A program made the position numbers and the translations under genes. From CSP1-5 sp964348275 (lineage in GTDB: Bacteria > Methylomirabilota > Methylomirabilia > Methylomirabilales > CSP1-5): a DNA stretch of 64,000 nucleotides. Where the stretch lies: positions 1 to 64,000 of the forward strand of contig CAYGBT010000005.1 of the NCBI GenBank assembly GCA_964348275.1, given 5' to 3'. Under the pieces are notes generated by a model, which did not search any database, had not been told where the DNA came from, and saw nothing but the letters and a program-made list of their open reading frames with translations. Positions 24,663-33,109 of the stretch are shown here, piece after piece (within the stretch, counting starts at the first letter, position 1; each line of letters starts with the position of its first letter).

Positions 24663-25547
24663 CTAGGTGTTTGATTCGTTCCAGTGACTCAGATCTCTAT
24701 TTAAAAGTCTCCCGAGGCACATGATTTCCTCCGCATAGATTTCCATCAGCCGGGACCTTGTGGTCTTTTCCATTGAATTAAAGGTCGAATGGCGCAAGTT
24801 TGCTCCATATATGCAGTTGATAACCTGCTCAGCCCCTAATACCACGAGGAATCTTTTTATCCTCAATAACTGTGGAGACCAGTTTACTAGGTCTCTGGCA
24901 TTGCCTATAAAATTTCGCAGAAGAACGGATCGGGGAACTTTCCTTGCATTTACCCTTCTGTCCATGGTCTTAGGAACGTAATTCGTTTCAACGCCAAGAA
25001 ATCTGTAAAGATCAGCAACAACCTCTTCTGGATGGTGCAAGATATCATCAAAAAAAATGAAATGGATCTTTTCCAAAGGGAAGTAGTCGAGGTAGCGCTT
25101 GGTATGCGTATAATAAAACCCAGTTTGAATTACGTCTGAGCGTTCCTGCAGGAAACCTTCGAAGGTATCAGCAACAGAAAATTCTCGGGCGGCTTGGTAA
25201 TAGAGTGAATACAGGCTCTCTGTAGGATTGCGAAATGAAATAATAATTTTAATATCAGGGAAGCGTTGTTTTATGAGGTCCGGCGATTGAGGATCAATCA
25301 GATAAGATGGGCTTATTTCACCTCGTATCTGTCCCTCGGTCCAGTGGGAAAACCTGGCCCGCAGCCAATGCTCTCCTCTGCCACGATTGACTGGGTTTTT
25401 CGGACGAAGCTGCCTCGTGCAAAAGTAATTCAGTTCCTTCGGCACTGACACACAAACCTGTGGATGTTCGGCTAAACATACAGCGAGCCAACTGGTTCCT
25501 GCTTTGGCTGCGCCAACCCCAATAAAGTCCAGATTAAAATCGCTCAT
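24663..25547 (-). CDS. Sulfotransferase (PAPS-dependent), copy A
   Basis: 294 aa. The 5'-phosphosulfate loop reads GAAKAGTSWLAVCL (about 12-25), near the N-terminus as expected. The 3'-phosphate site is SFRNPTESLYSLYY near 105. The lower G+C and Ile/Asn-rich composition differ from the metabolic genes at the window's left. Family members sulfate polysaccharides or glycolipids. With the gene at 25637 it makes a pair of sulfotransferases in one cluster. Confidence 0.88.
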   Translation of the reverse strand: MSDFNLDFIGVGAAKAGTSWLAVCLAEHPQVCVSVPKELNYFCTRQLRPKNPVNRGRGEHWLRARFSHWTEGQIRGEISPSYLIDPQSPDLIKQRFPDIKIIISFRNPTESLYSLYYQAAREFSVADTFEGFLQERSDVIQTGFYYTHTKRYLDYFPLEKIHFIFFDDILHHPEEVVADLYRFLGVETNYVPKTMDRRVNARKVPRSVLLRNFIGNARDLVNWSPQLLRIKRFLVVLGAEQVINCIYGANLRHSTFNSMEKTTRSRLMEIYAEEIMCLGRLLNRDLSHWNESNT

Positions 25548-25636
25548 TCATCAATCCCTTCCATACGGCCATGACGCTTGTGACGATCTAGGCAGCAACC
25601 GGTTTATCTAGAGGTCATCGACTGCGTGAAAAGTCG

Positions 25637-26662
25637 TCAGTACGGAATGGACATAAAAAATGACTTAACCAACATTTGGTAAAGTCTTCTCTTTTCGCTT
25701 ACAATACCTTTAGTGCGATATTGATTATTCGTGGATTTATAGCTTATATAGTTGACGATATCGCGGAGGAAAATAAAAGGTGACATTAACTTAGCAGTGA
25801 GGGGTGTTATCGTCTTTTCATATCCAAATCTTGTCATTAGCGAGCCGGTTATCTTCTCAACAATAAACACCTGGGTTTCCGAAAGTTCCTGCTTCCATTT
25901 GTTCGTTGCATTAGTATTGATTCGCCTGCATGTACCCTTCTTCCACGGTTCGTTTGTTATATATGATTTAGATGTTCTGTAGAACTCCATCATTTTGTCA
26001 TGGTACTGTTCACCTATAAACTCACAAATTGTTTTGGTGTGACGTCTAGGGTTGGATACCAAGTCTTCGTAGCGTAATTCAAAATATGAAGCCCCGTGAT
26101 TTGCAAAGCATTGGCCATAGAGAATATCACACTTCCATTTCAGGGAATTTGTCACGATATCATTAGATGTCCAGGGCATTTTTACTAGGGATGCGACCAC
26201 ATCCCGTGGATCGCGCACGATATGAAGAACCTTCGCATTTGGGAAAAGATGTATTAGCTCCTTCAAGTACCTGATATTGTGCGGTGTTTTTTCTCCAAAG
26301 CGTCTGGCGCCTTGAATCCGAGCGAATTCGTGGAGGACATAGGTGTAAAAAAGCTCATATGAGCGGATCCGCTGATTGGCCATCCTAGTGTGAACAGATT
26401 GAAGAATATTGTGACCATCGGGGATATATTGGATATGGCCCATTTGTCTGACAAGTGAAAAGAAGGCATCTAAATCCTTGGGACTTTCTAGGGAGCGTAT
26501 TTGTTTTTTAAGTGGCAGTATCTTGTCGAAATAATGTAATTCGCCGTAAATGGCTATTTCTGGATGGGAATTCAAGATTAACTGTAAGAGGGTGGTTCCG
26601 GATCTTGCAGCTCCGACAATGAAGATCGGATACGAATTGCGAAAGGTGGCGTGCGTAATCAT
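25637..26662 (-). CDS. Sulfotransferase (PAPS-dependent), copy B
   Basis: 341 aa from ATG 26662, 7 bp after the stop of the upstream glycosyltransferase; the open frame beyond runs into that gene and is not used. The P-loop-like FIVGAARSGTTLLQLILNSHP lies near residue 13 and the 3'-phosphate motif VRDPRDVVASL near 145. A basic, AT-rich-coded C-terminus follows. It resembles the heparan/tyrosine-type Sulfotransfer_3 group more than copy A does. Probably sulfates the product of the neighbouring glycosyltransferases. Confidence 0.87.
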   Translation of the reverse strand: MITHATFRNSYPIFIVGAARSGTTLLQLILNSHPEIAIYGELHYFDKILPLKKQIRSLESPKDLDAFFSLVRQMGHIQYIPDGHNILQSVHTRMANQRIRSYELFYTYVLHEFARIQGARRFGEKTPHNIRYLKELIHLFPNAKVLHIVRDPRDVVASLVKMPWTSNDIVTNSLKWKCDILYGQCFANHGASYFELRYEDLVSNPRRHTKTICEFIGEQYHDKMMEFYRTSKSYITNEPWKKGTCRRINTNATNKWKQELSETQVFIVEKITGSLMTRFGYEKTITPLTAKLMSPFIFLRDIVNYISYKSTNNQYRTKGIVSEKRRLYQMLVKSFFMSIPY

Positions 26663-26669
26663 GGTTGAG

Positions 26670-27776
26670 TCAAGACCCCATGGACGACTGGTATGCAGCG
26701 GCAGCAATACGCGCCGCGTGGTTCCACGAAAAAGAATCTGAGTTGTGAGCCGCGTTTGAGGCACCTTGTTCCAAATGGCGTAGGAGGGTGTCGTCTTGTG
26801 CCAGCTTGAGCATTGCAGCGGCAAGTTCATTTGGCTCGCCTGGTTGAACTAAGAGTCCATTATCCTCGTGGCAGACGATCTCCGGCATGGAGCCGACTGC
26901 GGAAACAATACAGGTTCTTCCAAGCGCAAAAGCCATAGGAACTACACCGCTTTGCGTGGCATCAATGTACGGGAGAATTAAGAATCTGGAACGGAGAAAA
27001 AGTGAAGGTATCTCCTCGTGGTTGATAAATCGATTTTCCAGATCAACATTGGGCATAGACCGTATTCGAAAGCTCAGGTTCCCTAAATTTCCTTTGCCGC
27101 AGATGGAAAGCCGGTAATCAGGAATACATGGGCTAACCTTCTCGAAAGCATCAAGTAGAACTTCTATCCCTTTGTACTTGCGAATTCGCCCGAAAAATAA
27201 AATCCTCTTTTCCTGTTCGACTGGAGGCAAATTTTCCCAGAACACGAATTCCCCGTGCGGAATGACATATACACTCTTGGGATCAACGCCATAATTCTGA
27301 ATGAGTTTTTGCTTGTTTTCTTCTCCGTGCACAAAGCATATTTTCGCCATCTTAATATGTTGCCCGTGGATCCAGCCACGAAGGATGCCAGCTTCGCCGG
27401 GATGCAAAACTGGATCATGCGCTGTATACGCTACAGGGAATCTTTTTAGGAATGGTGCTAATAAGATGGGAACCTGATGTGTCCAAAGAAAGTGGATGCA
27501 GTCTGGTTTTGTTTGAAGAATTATGCGGAATAGTCTCATAGCTTGAAATGGAGAGCGGAGAAGGGATGTTAATCTTGTACACTCGGGGGCTACGTACGGC
27601 CATCGTATCTGTTTGACATTATGCGAAAGAAGATCTGTCATAAAGTTGACAGGTATCACGAGGAAAACAGAGGCACCTGTAAGTGCGAGGGCGTTGCAGA
27701 ACTTGGCTGTATAGTAGCAGTTACTGTGCGCCCATGGGCAAACGAGCAAGACCTTAGGTTTGTTTCTGTTGTGCAT
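26670..27776 (-). CDS. Glycosyltransferase, GT4 family
   Basis: 368 aa with the GT-B layout. The N-terminal acceptor domain includes AYTAHDPVLHPGE. The nucleotide-sugar domain has ILFFGRIRKYKGIEVLLDAF and the GT4 signature ATQSGVVPMAFALGRTCIVSAVGSMPE, where the Glu contacts the donor. Cytoplasmic retaining transferase using an NDP-sugar. Followed directly by sulfotransferase copy B. Confidence 0.88.
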   Translation of the reverse strand: MHNRNKPKVLLVCPWAHSNCYYTAKFCNALALTGASVFLVIPVNFMTDLLSHNVKQIRWPYVAPECTRLTSLLRSPFQAMRLFRIILQTKPDCIHFLWTHQVPILLAPFLKRFPVAYTAHDPVLHPGEAGILRGWIHGQHIKMAKICFVHGEENKQKLIQNYGVDPKSVYVIPHGEFVFWENLPPVEQEKRILFFGRIRKYKGIEVLLDAFEKVSPCIPDYRLSICGKGNLGNLSFRIRSMPNVDLENRFINHEEIPSLFLRSRFLILPYIDATQSGVVPMAFALGRTCIVSAVGSMPEIVCHEDNGLLVQPGEPNELAAAMLKLAQDDTLLRHLEQGASNAAHNSDSFSWNHAARIAAAAYQSSMGS

Positions 27777-28005
27777 CCGCTTTGTTCACCAAGCGTGGTG
27801 TTTTTGGAGCAAGTCGATGAGCGCTGGATTGGTAAAGGCGGCCCGTGAATGGGAGACAGATCGAGTAGAGGGTATTGTCAACGCTAGCGCTAGGCCAAGC
27901 ATATGCAGATACTGGTGAAGTCTTTTTGCCCTCGTCGTTGTTCGAGGAGAGATGAGGTATGGTCACATTGTCCTGGGAACGCATCATTTGAGTCTCGGCT
28001 GCGCC
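27777..28005. other. Intergenic spacer between two glycosyltransferase genes
   Basis: 229 bp without a convincing frame, RNA or terminator. It may hold a promoter for the 19-27.8 kb genes, but no clear boxes were found. Confidence 0.4.
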
Positions 28006-29238
28006 CTAAGTCGTCGGTTGAGTTTTTTCCTCTGCATGACATAGGCTCGGGGGAAGCGAGCGGTGCGCTGGGACTAGTACTGGAATTGATGAGCCAGCGA
28101 TTTGCGCACATAACGCTAGATACCTTTGTGTTAAAGCGGACCAGGCGAAGTGTTTCGCGGCTCGTCTACTCTGTTTTCCCATAGTCCATCGGAGTTGCTC
28201 GTTCCCTACGAGCGCGGCTAAAGCCTTGGTTAGGAGTGGCGCTTCGGCCCAGGGTACGACATAACCGTTCACCGCATCCTGGACCAGTTCTGCCGTTCCG
28301 CCGGTATTCGTAACCACCACTGGTAACCCCGACGCCATCGCCTCCAGCAAAGCGATAGACATCCCCTCGTTTTGGGAGGGGAGGACGAAAATGTCTGCCT
28401 GTCGATAGACCGCAGGCATATCACTACGAGGTACAAAGCCAGTGAATGTGACAGCGTCGGCCACTCCTAGGTCGTTAGCCAGACAGTGAAGCAAATCCTC
28501 AGCATCGCCAGTCCCCACCAATGTCAGGGTAATGGGGCAGTTGCATTGGGCACGCAGATTGGCAAACGCCCGCAGCAGGTGGTGTTGACCCTTACGCTCG
28601 ATGAGGCGGCCCACGCACAAGATGTTGACTTCGGGTCCCTGTCGGGGCTCATCAGCCGGCCGAAAGGTGCTTGTGTCCACACCGTTGGGGATCATTTGGA
28701 TTTCCAGATCCGGCATGGTCCGGTGAGCCAGGCGCTGATGTTCCTTGCTGATGGCCGTGACCACGCTGGCACGGCTCCAGATCCGCCGCAGCAGGGGCTT
28801 CAGGACAGGATAGAGATAGTTATACCGCGCCTCAAAGCCAGGCACGTCCGGCCCTTGCAGTGAAACCAAATATTTTAACCCGGCAACGAGCTTGAGTGCA
28901 TAGCTGATTGCGCCAGCCGGCACGCCCGCAAATGCAAAGCTCAGGTCGTATCGATGCTGCCGCAAGAGTCTCCGACTGAGAAGTAGACCTCGGCAGGCAT
29001 ACGTGAGAAGTTCTCGATTACCGGAATGATGAATGTTCTTGTTGCCTACCGGCACCTTGTAGATCGTGATGCGTGGGGCGAATTGCTCCGTTTCATACGT
29101 GCTGCGCGTCCGTGAAGAGGTCACCAAATCCACATACAGATAGTCGCAGGCGGACATCTCTCGCAGGAGGCGGTAGTTCACCACGCCGGTGCCGCCACCC
29201 AGTGGAGGGAATTCGTTGTTGAGCATCAGGACACGCAT
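28006..29238 (-). CDS. Glycosyltransferase, GT4 family
   Basis: 410 aa GT-B enzyme. The N-terminus MRVLMLNNEFPPLGGGTG is the classical GT4 opening. The donor domain has ILCVGRLIERKGQHHLLRAF and SQNEGMSIALLEAMASGLP with the conserved Glu pair. It starts 6 bp after the GT2 gene upstream, so the two form one unit. Confidence 0.9.
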   Translation of the reverse strand: MRVLMLNNEFPPLGGGTGVVNYRLLREMSACDYLYVDLVTSSRTRSTYETEQFAPRITIYKVPVGNKNIHHSGNRELLTYACRGLLLSRRLLRQHRYDLSFAFAGVPAGAISYALKLVAGLKYLVSLQGPDVPGFEARYNYLYPVLKPLLRRIWSRASVVTAISKEHQRLAHRTMPDLEIQMIPNGVDTSTFRPADEPRQGPEVNILCVGRLIERKGQHHLLRAFANLRAQCNCPITLTLVGTGDAEDLLHCLANDLGVADAVTFTGFVPRSDMPAVYRQADIFVLPSQNEGMSIALLEAMASGLPVVVTNTGGTAELVQDAVNGYVVPWAEAPLLTKALAALVGNEQLRWTMGKQSRRAAKHFAWSALTQRYLALCAQIAGSSIPVLVPAHRSLPPSLCHAEEKTQPTT

Positions 29239-29244
29239 CGCGTT

Positions 29245-30414
29245 TCACCCTTCATGCCGCGTCACCCGGCGGACTATGTAGAGCGGCCGCCGCTTTACCT
29301 CGTCGAAAATCCGGCCAATGTATTCGCCCATGACGCCGATAGTGATGAGCTGGATGCCGGCCAGGAAGAAGACGGCGACGACCAGCGTGGCGAAGCCTGG
29401 CGGATTCAGGCCGGTCGTCAACTTCTTGATAAAATAGAAGCCGGCCAGCAGAAACGATAGGAGCGAGATGCCAACCCCGGACAGCGAAGCAACGCGCAGT
29501 GGGGTGTACGAGAACGAGATCAGACCATCCAGCGCCAGGAGCATCAGGCGCGCAAACGAATATTTCGGCCGGCCGGCATTGCGGGCCTGGCGCTCGTAGG
29601 GTAGGCCCGTCTGGCGGAGCCCTACCCAGCTCCGGATGCCGCGTACGAAACGATTCCGTTCCGGCATGGACCGCAGCAGGTTCACCACCTTGCGGTCCAT
29701 AATACAGAAGTCGCCTGCATCCAGGGGAATCTCGACGTTAGCCACTCGCCGCAAGAGACGATAGAAGACGTCATAAGCAGTGCGCTTGAACCAGCCTTCC
29801 TTACGCTGCTCTCGGATAGCATAGACCACGTCGTGACCTTCCTTCCATTTGGCAATAAGCGGGGGCAGCATTTCGGGGGGATCCTGTAAGTCTGCATCCA
29901 TCACGATAACGGCGTTGCCGCGGGCATGGTCAAGACCGGCAGTTATTGCCACTTGATGTCCAAAGTTCCGTGCCAGTTCGACAACCGTGACGCGATGATC
30001 TCTCGCCGCGAGACCATGCAAGAGTTCCAGACTCTTATCCCCACTGCCGTCATCCACAAAGGCAATCTCGAAGTCCAGGCCGGTCTCTTCCAAAACGCTG
30101 TGAAGCCGCGTGTACAAGATAGGAATGTTTTCTTCCTCGTTACAAACAGGAAGGATCACAGACAGATCGGGTTCGGTACGACGACTTTTTTCGGGAGCAT
30201 CGTTTAGGAAAGATTGGATCTCATCAGTGATAGGAAGGCGGGAGTTTGTTGTTACAACATGCGCAAGACGCTGACAAAACCGGAGGGCTGCTGCTGGATC
30301 AGAGGTGGGAATGTCTGTAAAATTGCGCAAGTCTGCACATCGACTCGCTTCCATGTCGGTTGCGGATCCCTCAGTGCTCTTTTCGCGCGTAGGATCTGGT
30401 GTTGAATCTGGCAT
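29245..30414 (-). CDS. GT2 polyprenyl-phosphate glycosyltransferase (GtrB/DPM-like) with two TM helices
   Basis: 389 aa from ATG 30414; a TTG 14 codons earlier is less likely. A ~85-residue polar N-terminal extension precedes the GT-A domain: LSVILPVCNEEENI, AFVDDGSGDKS, VIVMDADLQDPPEM (the DxD-type metal site). Two C-terminal transmembrane helices follow, LSGVGISLLSFLLAGFYF and the FATLVVAVFFLAGIQL segment, ending in IGVMGEYIGRIFDEVK as in GtrB. It loads a sugar on undecaprenyl phosphate, the donor for GT-C enzymes such as those at 21040 and 47581. Confidence 0.9.
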   Translation of the reverse strand: MPDSTPDPTREKSTEGSATDMEASRCADLRNFTDIPTSDPAAALRFCQRLAHVVTTNSRLPITDEIQSFLNDAPEKSRRTEPDLSVILPVCNEEENIPILYTRLHSVLEETGLDFEIAFVDDGSGDKSLELLHGLAARDHRVTVVELARNFGHQVAITAGLDHARGNAVIVMDADLQDPPEMLPPLIAKWKEGHDVVYAIREQRKEGWFKRTAYDVFYRLLRRVANVEIPLDAGDFCIMDRKVVNLLRSMPERNRFVRGIRSWVGLRQTGLPYERQARNAGRPKYSFARLMLLALDGLISFSYTPLRVASLSGVGISLLSFLLAGFYFIKKLTTGLNPPGFATLVVAVFFLAGIQLITIGVMGEYIGRIFDEVKRRPLYIVRRVTRHEG

Positions 30415-30972
30415 TTTGGCAGCCTTTTGTTTGTGCGTTCGAGACGAATAATCCAACGTTTACTGGGTGTTGCGATATACAGCAAGAGCAGGGATAATCG
30501 AATAGTTGCTCAGGTTTTGTCGCAATTTGTGTGCCAAGACATGTGAGCTGAGCTTACGAACATCGAGCGATTATTGACCGGCTGGCCGGAAATAGACAGT
30601 AAATCTGAAACGTACAGGCGGGAACCACGCGCAGCCCGCCGGGTATCACGCCGGGACGCGGCACCTTCCGCGGCTACCTCCAGAGTGCAGTGCTTAGATC
30701 CATGGGTCTCGGCACACACAGTGTTTACCACGGCTTTGCCTCGGTCCTCTCCGGCCATTCTCACTTCATTCTTGTGAGGGAACATGGGGGAAATTGTCCC
30801 CACCCCCGGGGTTCTTTGGCCCCACCGGTTCGGACCCAAGAAAATTAGTAGATTATCTTCCGGCGTCCACCTTTTGACCGGGGACACCGTTACCCCTCCT
30901 GAGCCTTCCCGTAGAGCCCCTTCTTTTCGTTAAACCCTTTAGAATCTGCATCTTTCCCCTAAGAGGGATGGC
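30415..30972. other. Long intergenic region upstream of the pilus operon
   Basis: Between the divergent glycan and Tad units. It holds several short G+C-rich inverted repeats (for example CCCCACCCCCGGGG near 30808) but no gene with family resemblance. It is a natural place for enhancer-type activator sites. Confidence 0.4.
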
Positions 30973-30988
30973 TGGCATCGCGCCTGCA
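30973..30988 (+). promoter_or_regulatory. Candidate sigma-54 promoter of the Tad/Flp operon
   Basis: TGGCATCGCGCCTGCA has the required GG (30974-30975) and GC (30986-30987) dinucleotides exactly 10 bp apart. It agrees with TGGCAY-N5-TTGCA except at one key T. It lies 60 bp before the first gene. A sigma-54 activator is encoded at 17566. Confidence 0.55.
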
Positions 30989-31048
30989 TTTATCTTTGCG
31001 AAACCGGCGCATGACGAATTTTTCCACCTCACCGCATAGGAGGATGCT

Positions 31049-31324
31049 GTGGAAATGGGCGGGGCTGAGCGAACCGTCGAGGAGACCGCACGGCAAATCC
31101 TCCGCTACTTGACCAGGCAGCCGGAGGCTGGAGATACGCTCGAGGGGATTGCGAGATGGTGGCTGCAGCGCGAGCGGATTGAGCGAACCGTCGAGGAGAT
31201 AGGACAATCGCTGGAACTGCTCCTCTCCCACGACCTCGTTGTAAAGCAGCGGGGGATGGGGAGAGATACTTCGTATCGTGTGAACCCGACAAAACGGAGG
31301 GAGATTGGAAGGTTCATCAAATAA
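31049..31324 (+). CDS. 91-aa winged-helix-like protein at the head of the pilus operon
   Basis: GTG start with TAGGAGG 5 bases upstream. The sequence looks like a small winged helix: helices around ETARQILRYLTRQ, GDTLEGIARWW and TVEEIGQSLELLL, then a wing VVKQRGMGRDTSYRVN. ERTVEE occurs twice (7-12 and 44-49). It is probably a DNA-binding regulator of the operon it leads. I do not recognise a named family. Confidence 0.6.
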   Translation: MEMGGAERTVEETARQILRYLTRQPEAGDTLEGIARWWLQRERIERTVEEIGQSLELLLSHDLVVKQRGMGRDTSYRVNPTKRREIGRFIK

Positions 31325-31487
31325 GAGATGAGCGACCCATTGCCAGCTTCGCCCAACTTAGCCCAGGGCGCTAGAGTGTCGTTGCAAGGCCGGACATAAG
31401 AAAGGAGGGAGAGGGAGCACCGGCGTGAACGCAGCGGGATTTCACACATCTCTCAGGCAAAGAGATGCGCGGGGAGAGGAGGAAGAA

Positions 31488-31688
31488 ATGAAGAGAGTCA
31501 TGTCGTATCTGAGGGACCGCTTTCACTTTGAGTACCTGAAGGATCAACGGGGTGTTGAGACCTTGGAATGGATAGCGGTCGCGTTGCTGATCGTTCTCTT
31601 GGCGCTTGCCGTCTACCCGGGCACGTTGGGAACCACGATCAATGGTGTCATCACAGAGATCGGGGTCCAGCTCGGAGTCGGTTCATAA
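31488..31688 (+). CDS. flp: Flp-type prepilin (major Tad pilin)
   Basis: 66 aa from ATG 31488, which follows GGAGGAAGAA. After a basic leader, DQRGVETLEW contains the type IVb cleavage site: Gly then V-E-T-L-E, with Glu at +5. A hydrophobic helix (IAVALLIVLLALAVYPG) forms the pilus core. Trp replaces the usual Tyr of the Glu-Tyr pair. The mature pilin is about 45 aa. A strong hairpin follows the stop. Confidence 0.88.
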   Translation: MKRVMSYLRDRFHFEYLKDQRGVETLEWIAVALLIVLLALAVYPGTLGTTINGVITEIGVQLGVGS

Positions 31689-31697
31689 ATTTTCTCC

Positions 31698-31735
31698 CCA
31701 GCCCGGGAAGCTTCCTCAAGGGCTTCCCGGGCTGG
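31698..31735 (+). other. Strong RNA hairpin between flp and the TadE gene
   Basis: A 14-bp perfect stem (CCAGCCCGGGAAGC pairing with 31722-31735) closes a 10-base loop. No run of T follows, so it is not a standard terminator. It more likely stabilises the flp message or attenuates read-through, making pilin the most abundant product. Confidence 0.7.
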
Positions 31736-31756
31736 AGGAGGAAATGGAGAGGACGC

Positions 31757-32179
31757 ATGGTCTACGGTCCGCGCCGAAGTGACCAACGAGGGGCGTCAAG
31801 CCTGGAGTTTGTCGCGGTACTCCTCCCTCTGCTCATGATCATGCTCATGATCGTGGAGTTGAGTCGTGCGTGGCTCACCCTGAACCTGGTGACTACGGCG
31901 GCTTGGCACGGGGCCCGAGTCGCAGCTGTTACCGACCCGTGGGATCCGAACCCGGCCATAAGTCGGATGAACCAGATCCTGGCTGCAACTAATCTGACGG
32001 TGGATCCCGGCTATCCGACCGTCACATGCACCCCGCCCCCCGGGGAGGTCTCCTGCATGGCGGACGGCCAAGTCCAGGCGGATGTGAGCGTGACGTTTCA
32101 AACATTCGTGCCATTACTCGAGTTAATGGGGTTGGGGCCGTGGAATATCCAGCAGAGTGCAATCATGCGATACGAGTAA
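31757..32179 (+). CDS. tadE: TadE-like pseudopilin
   Basis: 140 aa. The motif DQRGASSLEFVAVLLPLL is the TadE/type IVb cleavage region (Gly, then Glu at +5) followed by one transmembrane helix. The C-terminal ~90 residues are periplasmic with two Cys pairs possible (C96, C103). Minor pilin needed for Flp pilus assembly. Start ATG 31757 with GAGAGGA upstream. Confidence 0.85.
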   Translation: MVYGPRRSDQRGASSLEFVAVLLPLLMIMLMIVELSRAWLTLNLVTTAAWHGARVAAVTDPWDPNPAISRMNQILAATNLTVDPGYPTVTCTPPPGEVSCMADGQVQADVSVTFQTFVPLLELMGLGPWNIQQSAIMRYE

Positions 32180-32209
32180 TAACACAGACAAAGGAATAGG
32201 AGGGGTGCC

Positions 32210-33094
32210 ATGCGTCGACGACTCTTTTTGGTATTAGCCATAGCTACGGTGGTCGGTCTCTTCACTGGAGCGATAATCTACCGGACTGTTAGCCGAAGCG
32301 TCACGCGCCAGGCTGATCGGCAGGCGACCGAGCAAGTAGTGGTGGCTGCGGTGAACATGGAACTGGGGGAATCTCTGACCAGACAACACATTGAGCTCGC
32401 AACCTGGCCGGAAAACTCTGTGCCCGAGGGTGCCATCAAGAGCTTTGCCGAAGCCGAGGGACTGGTGACCCGGAGCTCGATGGTCTCCGGTGAGCCAGTG
32501 CTGAGGCAAAAGCTCGTGGACCCGCAAAAAGAGACACCGGGCGGAGTTCTTCCGATGATCGTCCCAGAGGGCCTTCGGGGTGTGACAATCAAGGTTGACA
32601 GGGCGGTGCAGGAGAGCGGTTTCATCATGCCGCATAGCCGCGTCGATGTCCTGGTGAGTATGGATAAGGGGGACGGTGACCAGATCGCCAAAACGATCTT
32701 GCAGAATGTCCCGGTTCTCGCGGCGGGGCAGAGTGTCGAGATGAAGGACAATAAGCCGGTGAAGATCACCACGGTGACAGTCGCCCTGACGCCGGAGCAA
32801 GCCGAGCGCTTGGCGCTGGCCCAGACCTCAGGCAAGTTGATGTTGGCCACACGGAATTACCGCGATGAACAGTCGATCCAAACAGTCGGGGTCACCCGGA
32901 CCACGCTCCTCGGGCCGTCAGAGGCAACACCAAAGTCAAAGGCGTCAAAGAGTCGCGTGGCCGATAGCGCTCCGCTTCCCGCGCCAAAAATCAAGGCGCA
33001 CGTCGTCTCGGTCCTCCGGGCAGGCCAGGCGACCGAGGTCACCTTCGTCCGAGATACGGGAAAAAACATGTGGGTCAAGGCGACGCCCCGCTAA
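32210..33094 (+). CDS. cpaB: Flp pilus assembly protein CpaB/RcpC
   Basis: 294 aa: one N-terminal transmembrane anchor (LFLVLAIATVVGLFTGAII), then an SAF domain (VVAAVNMELGESLTRQHIEL, VTRSSMVSGEPVL). The RcpC core follows, with VKVDRAVQESGFIMPHSRVDVLVS-like order. Periplasmic factor supporting the outer-membrane secretin. 15 bp before cpaC. Confidence 0.92.
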   Translation: MRRRLFLVLAIATVVGLFTGAIIYRTVSRSVTRQADRQATEQVVVAAVNMELGESLTRQHIELATWPENSVPEGAIKSFAEAEGLVTRSSMVSGEPVLRQKLVDPQKETPGGVLPMIVPEGLRGVTIKVDRAVQESGFIMPHSRVDVLVSMDKGDGDQIAKTILQNVPVLAAGQSVEMKDNKPVKITTVTVALTPEQAERLALAQTSGKLMLATRNYRDEQSIQTVGVTRTTLLGPSEATPKSKASKSRVADSAPLPAPKIKAHVVSVLRAGQATEVTFVRDTGKNMWVKATPR

Positions 33095-33109
33095 GGAAGG
33101 AGAAGACGC

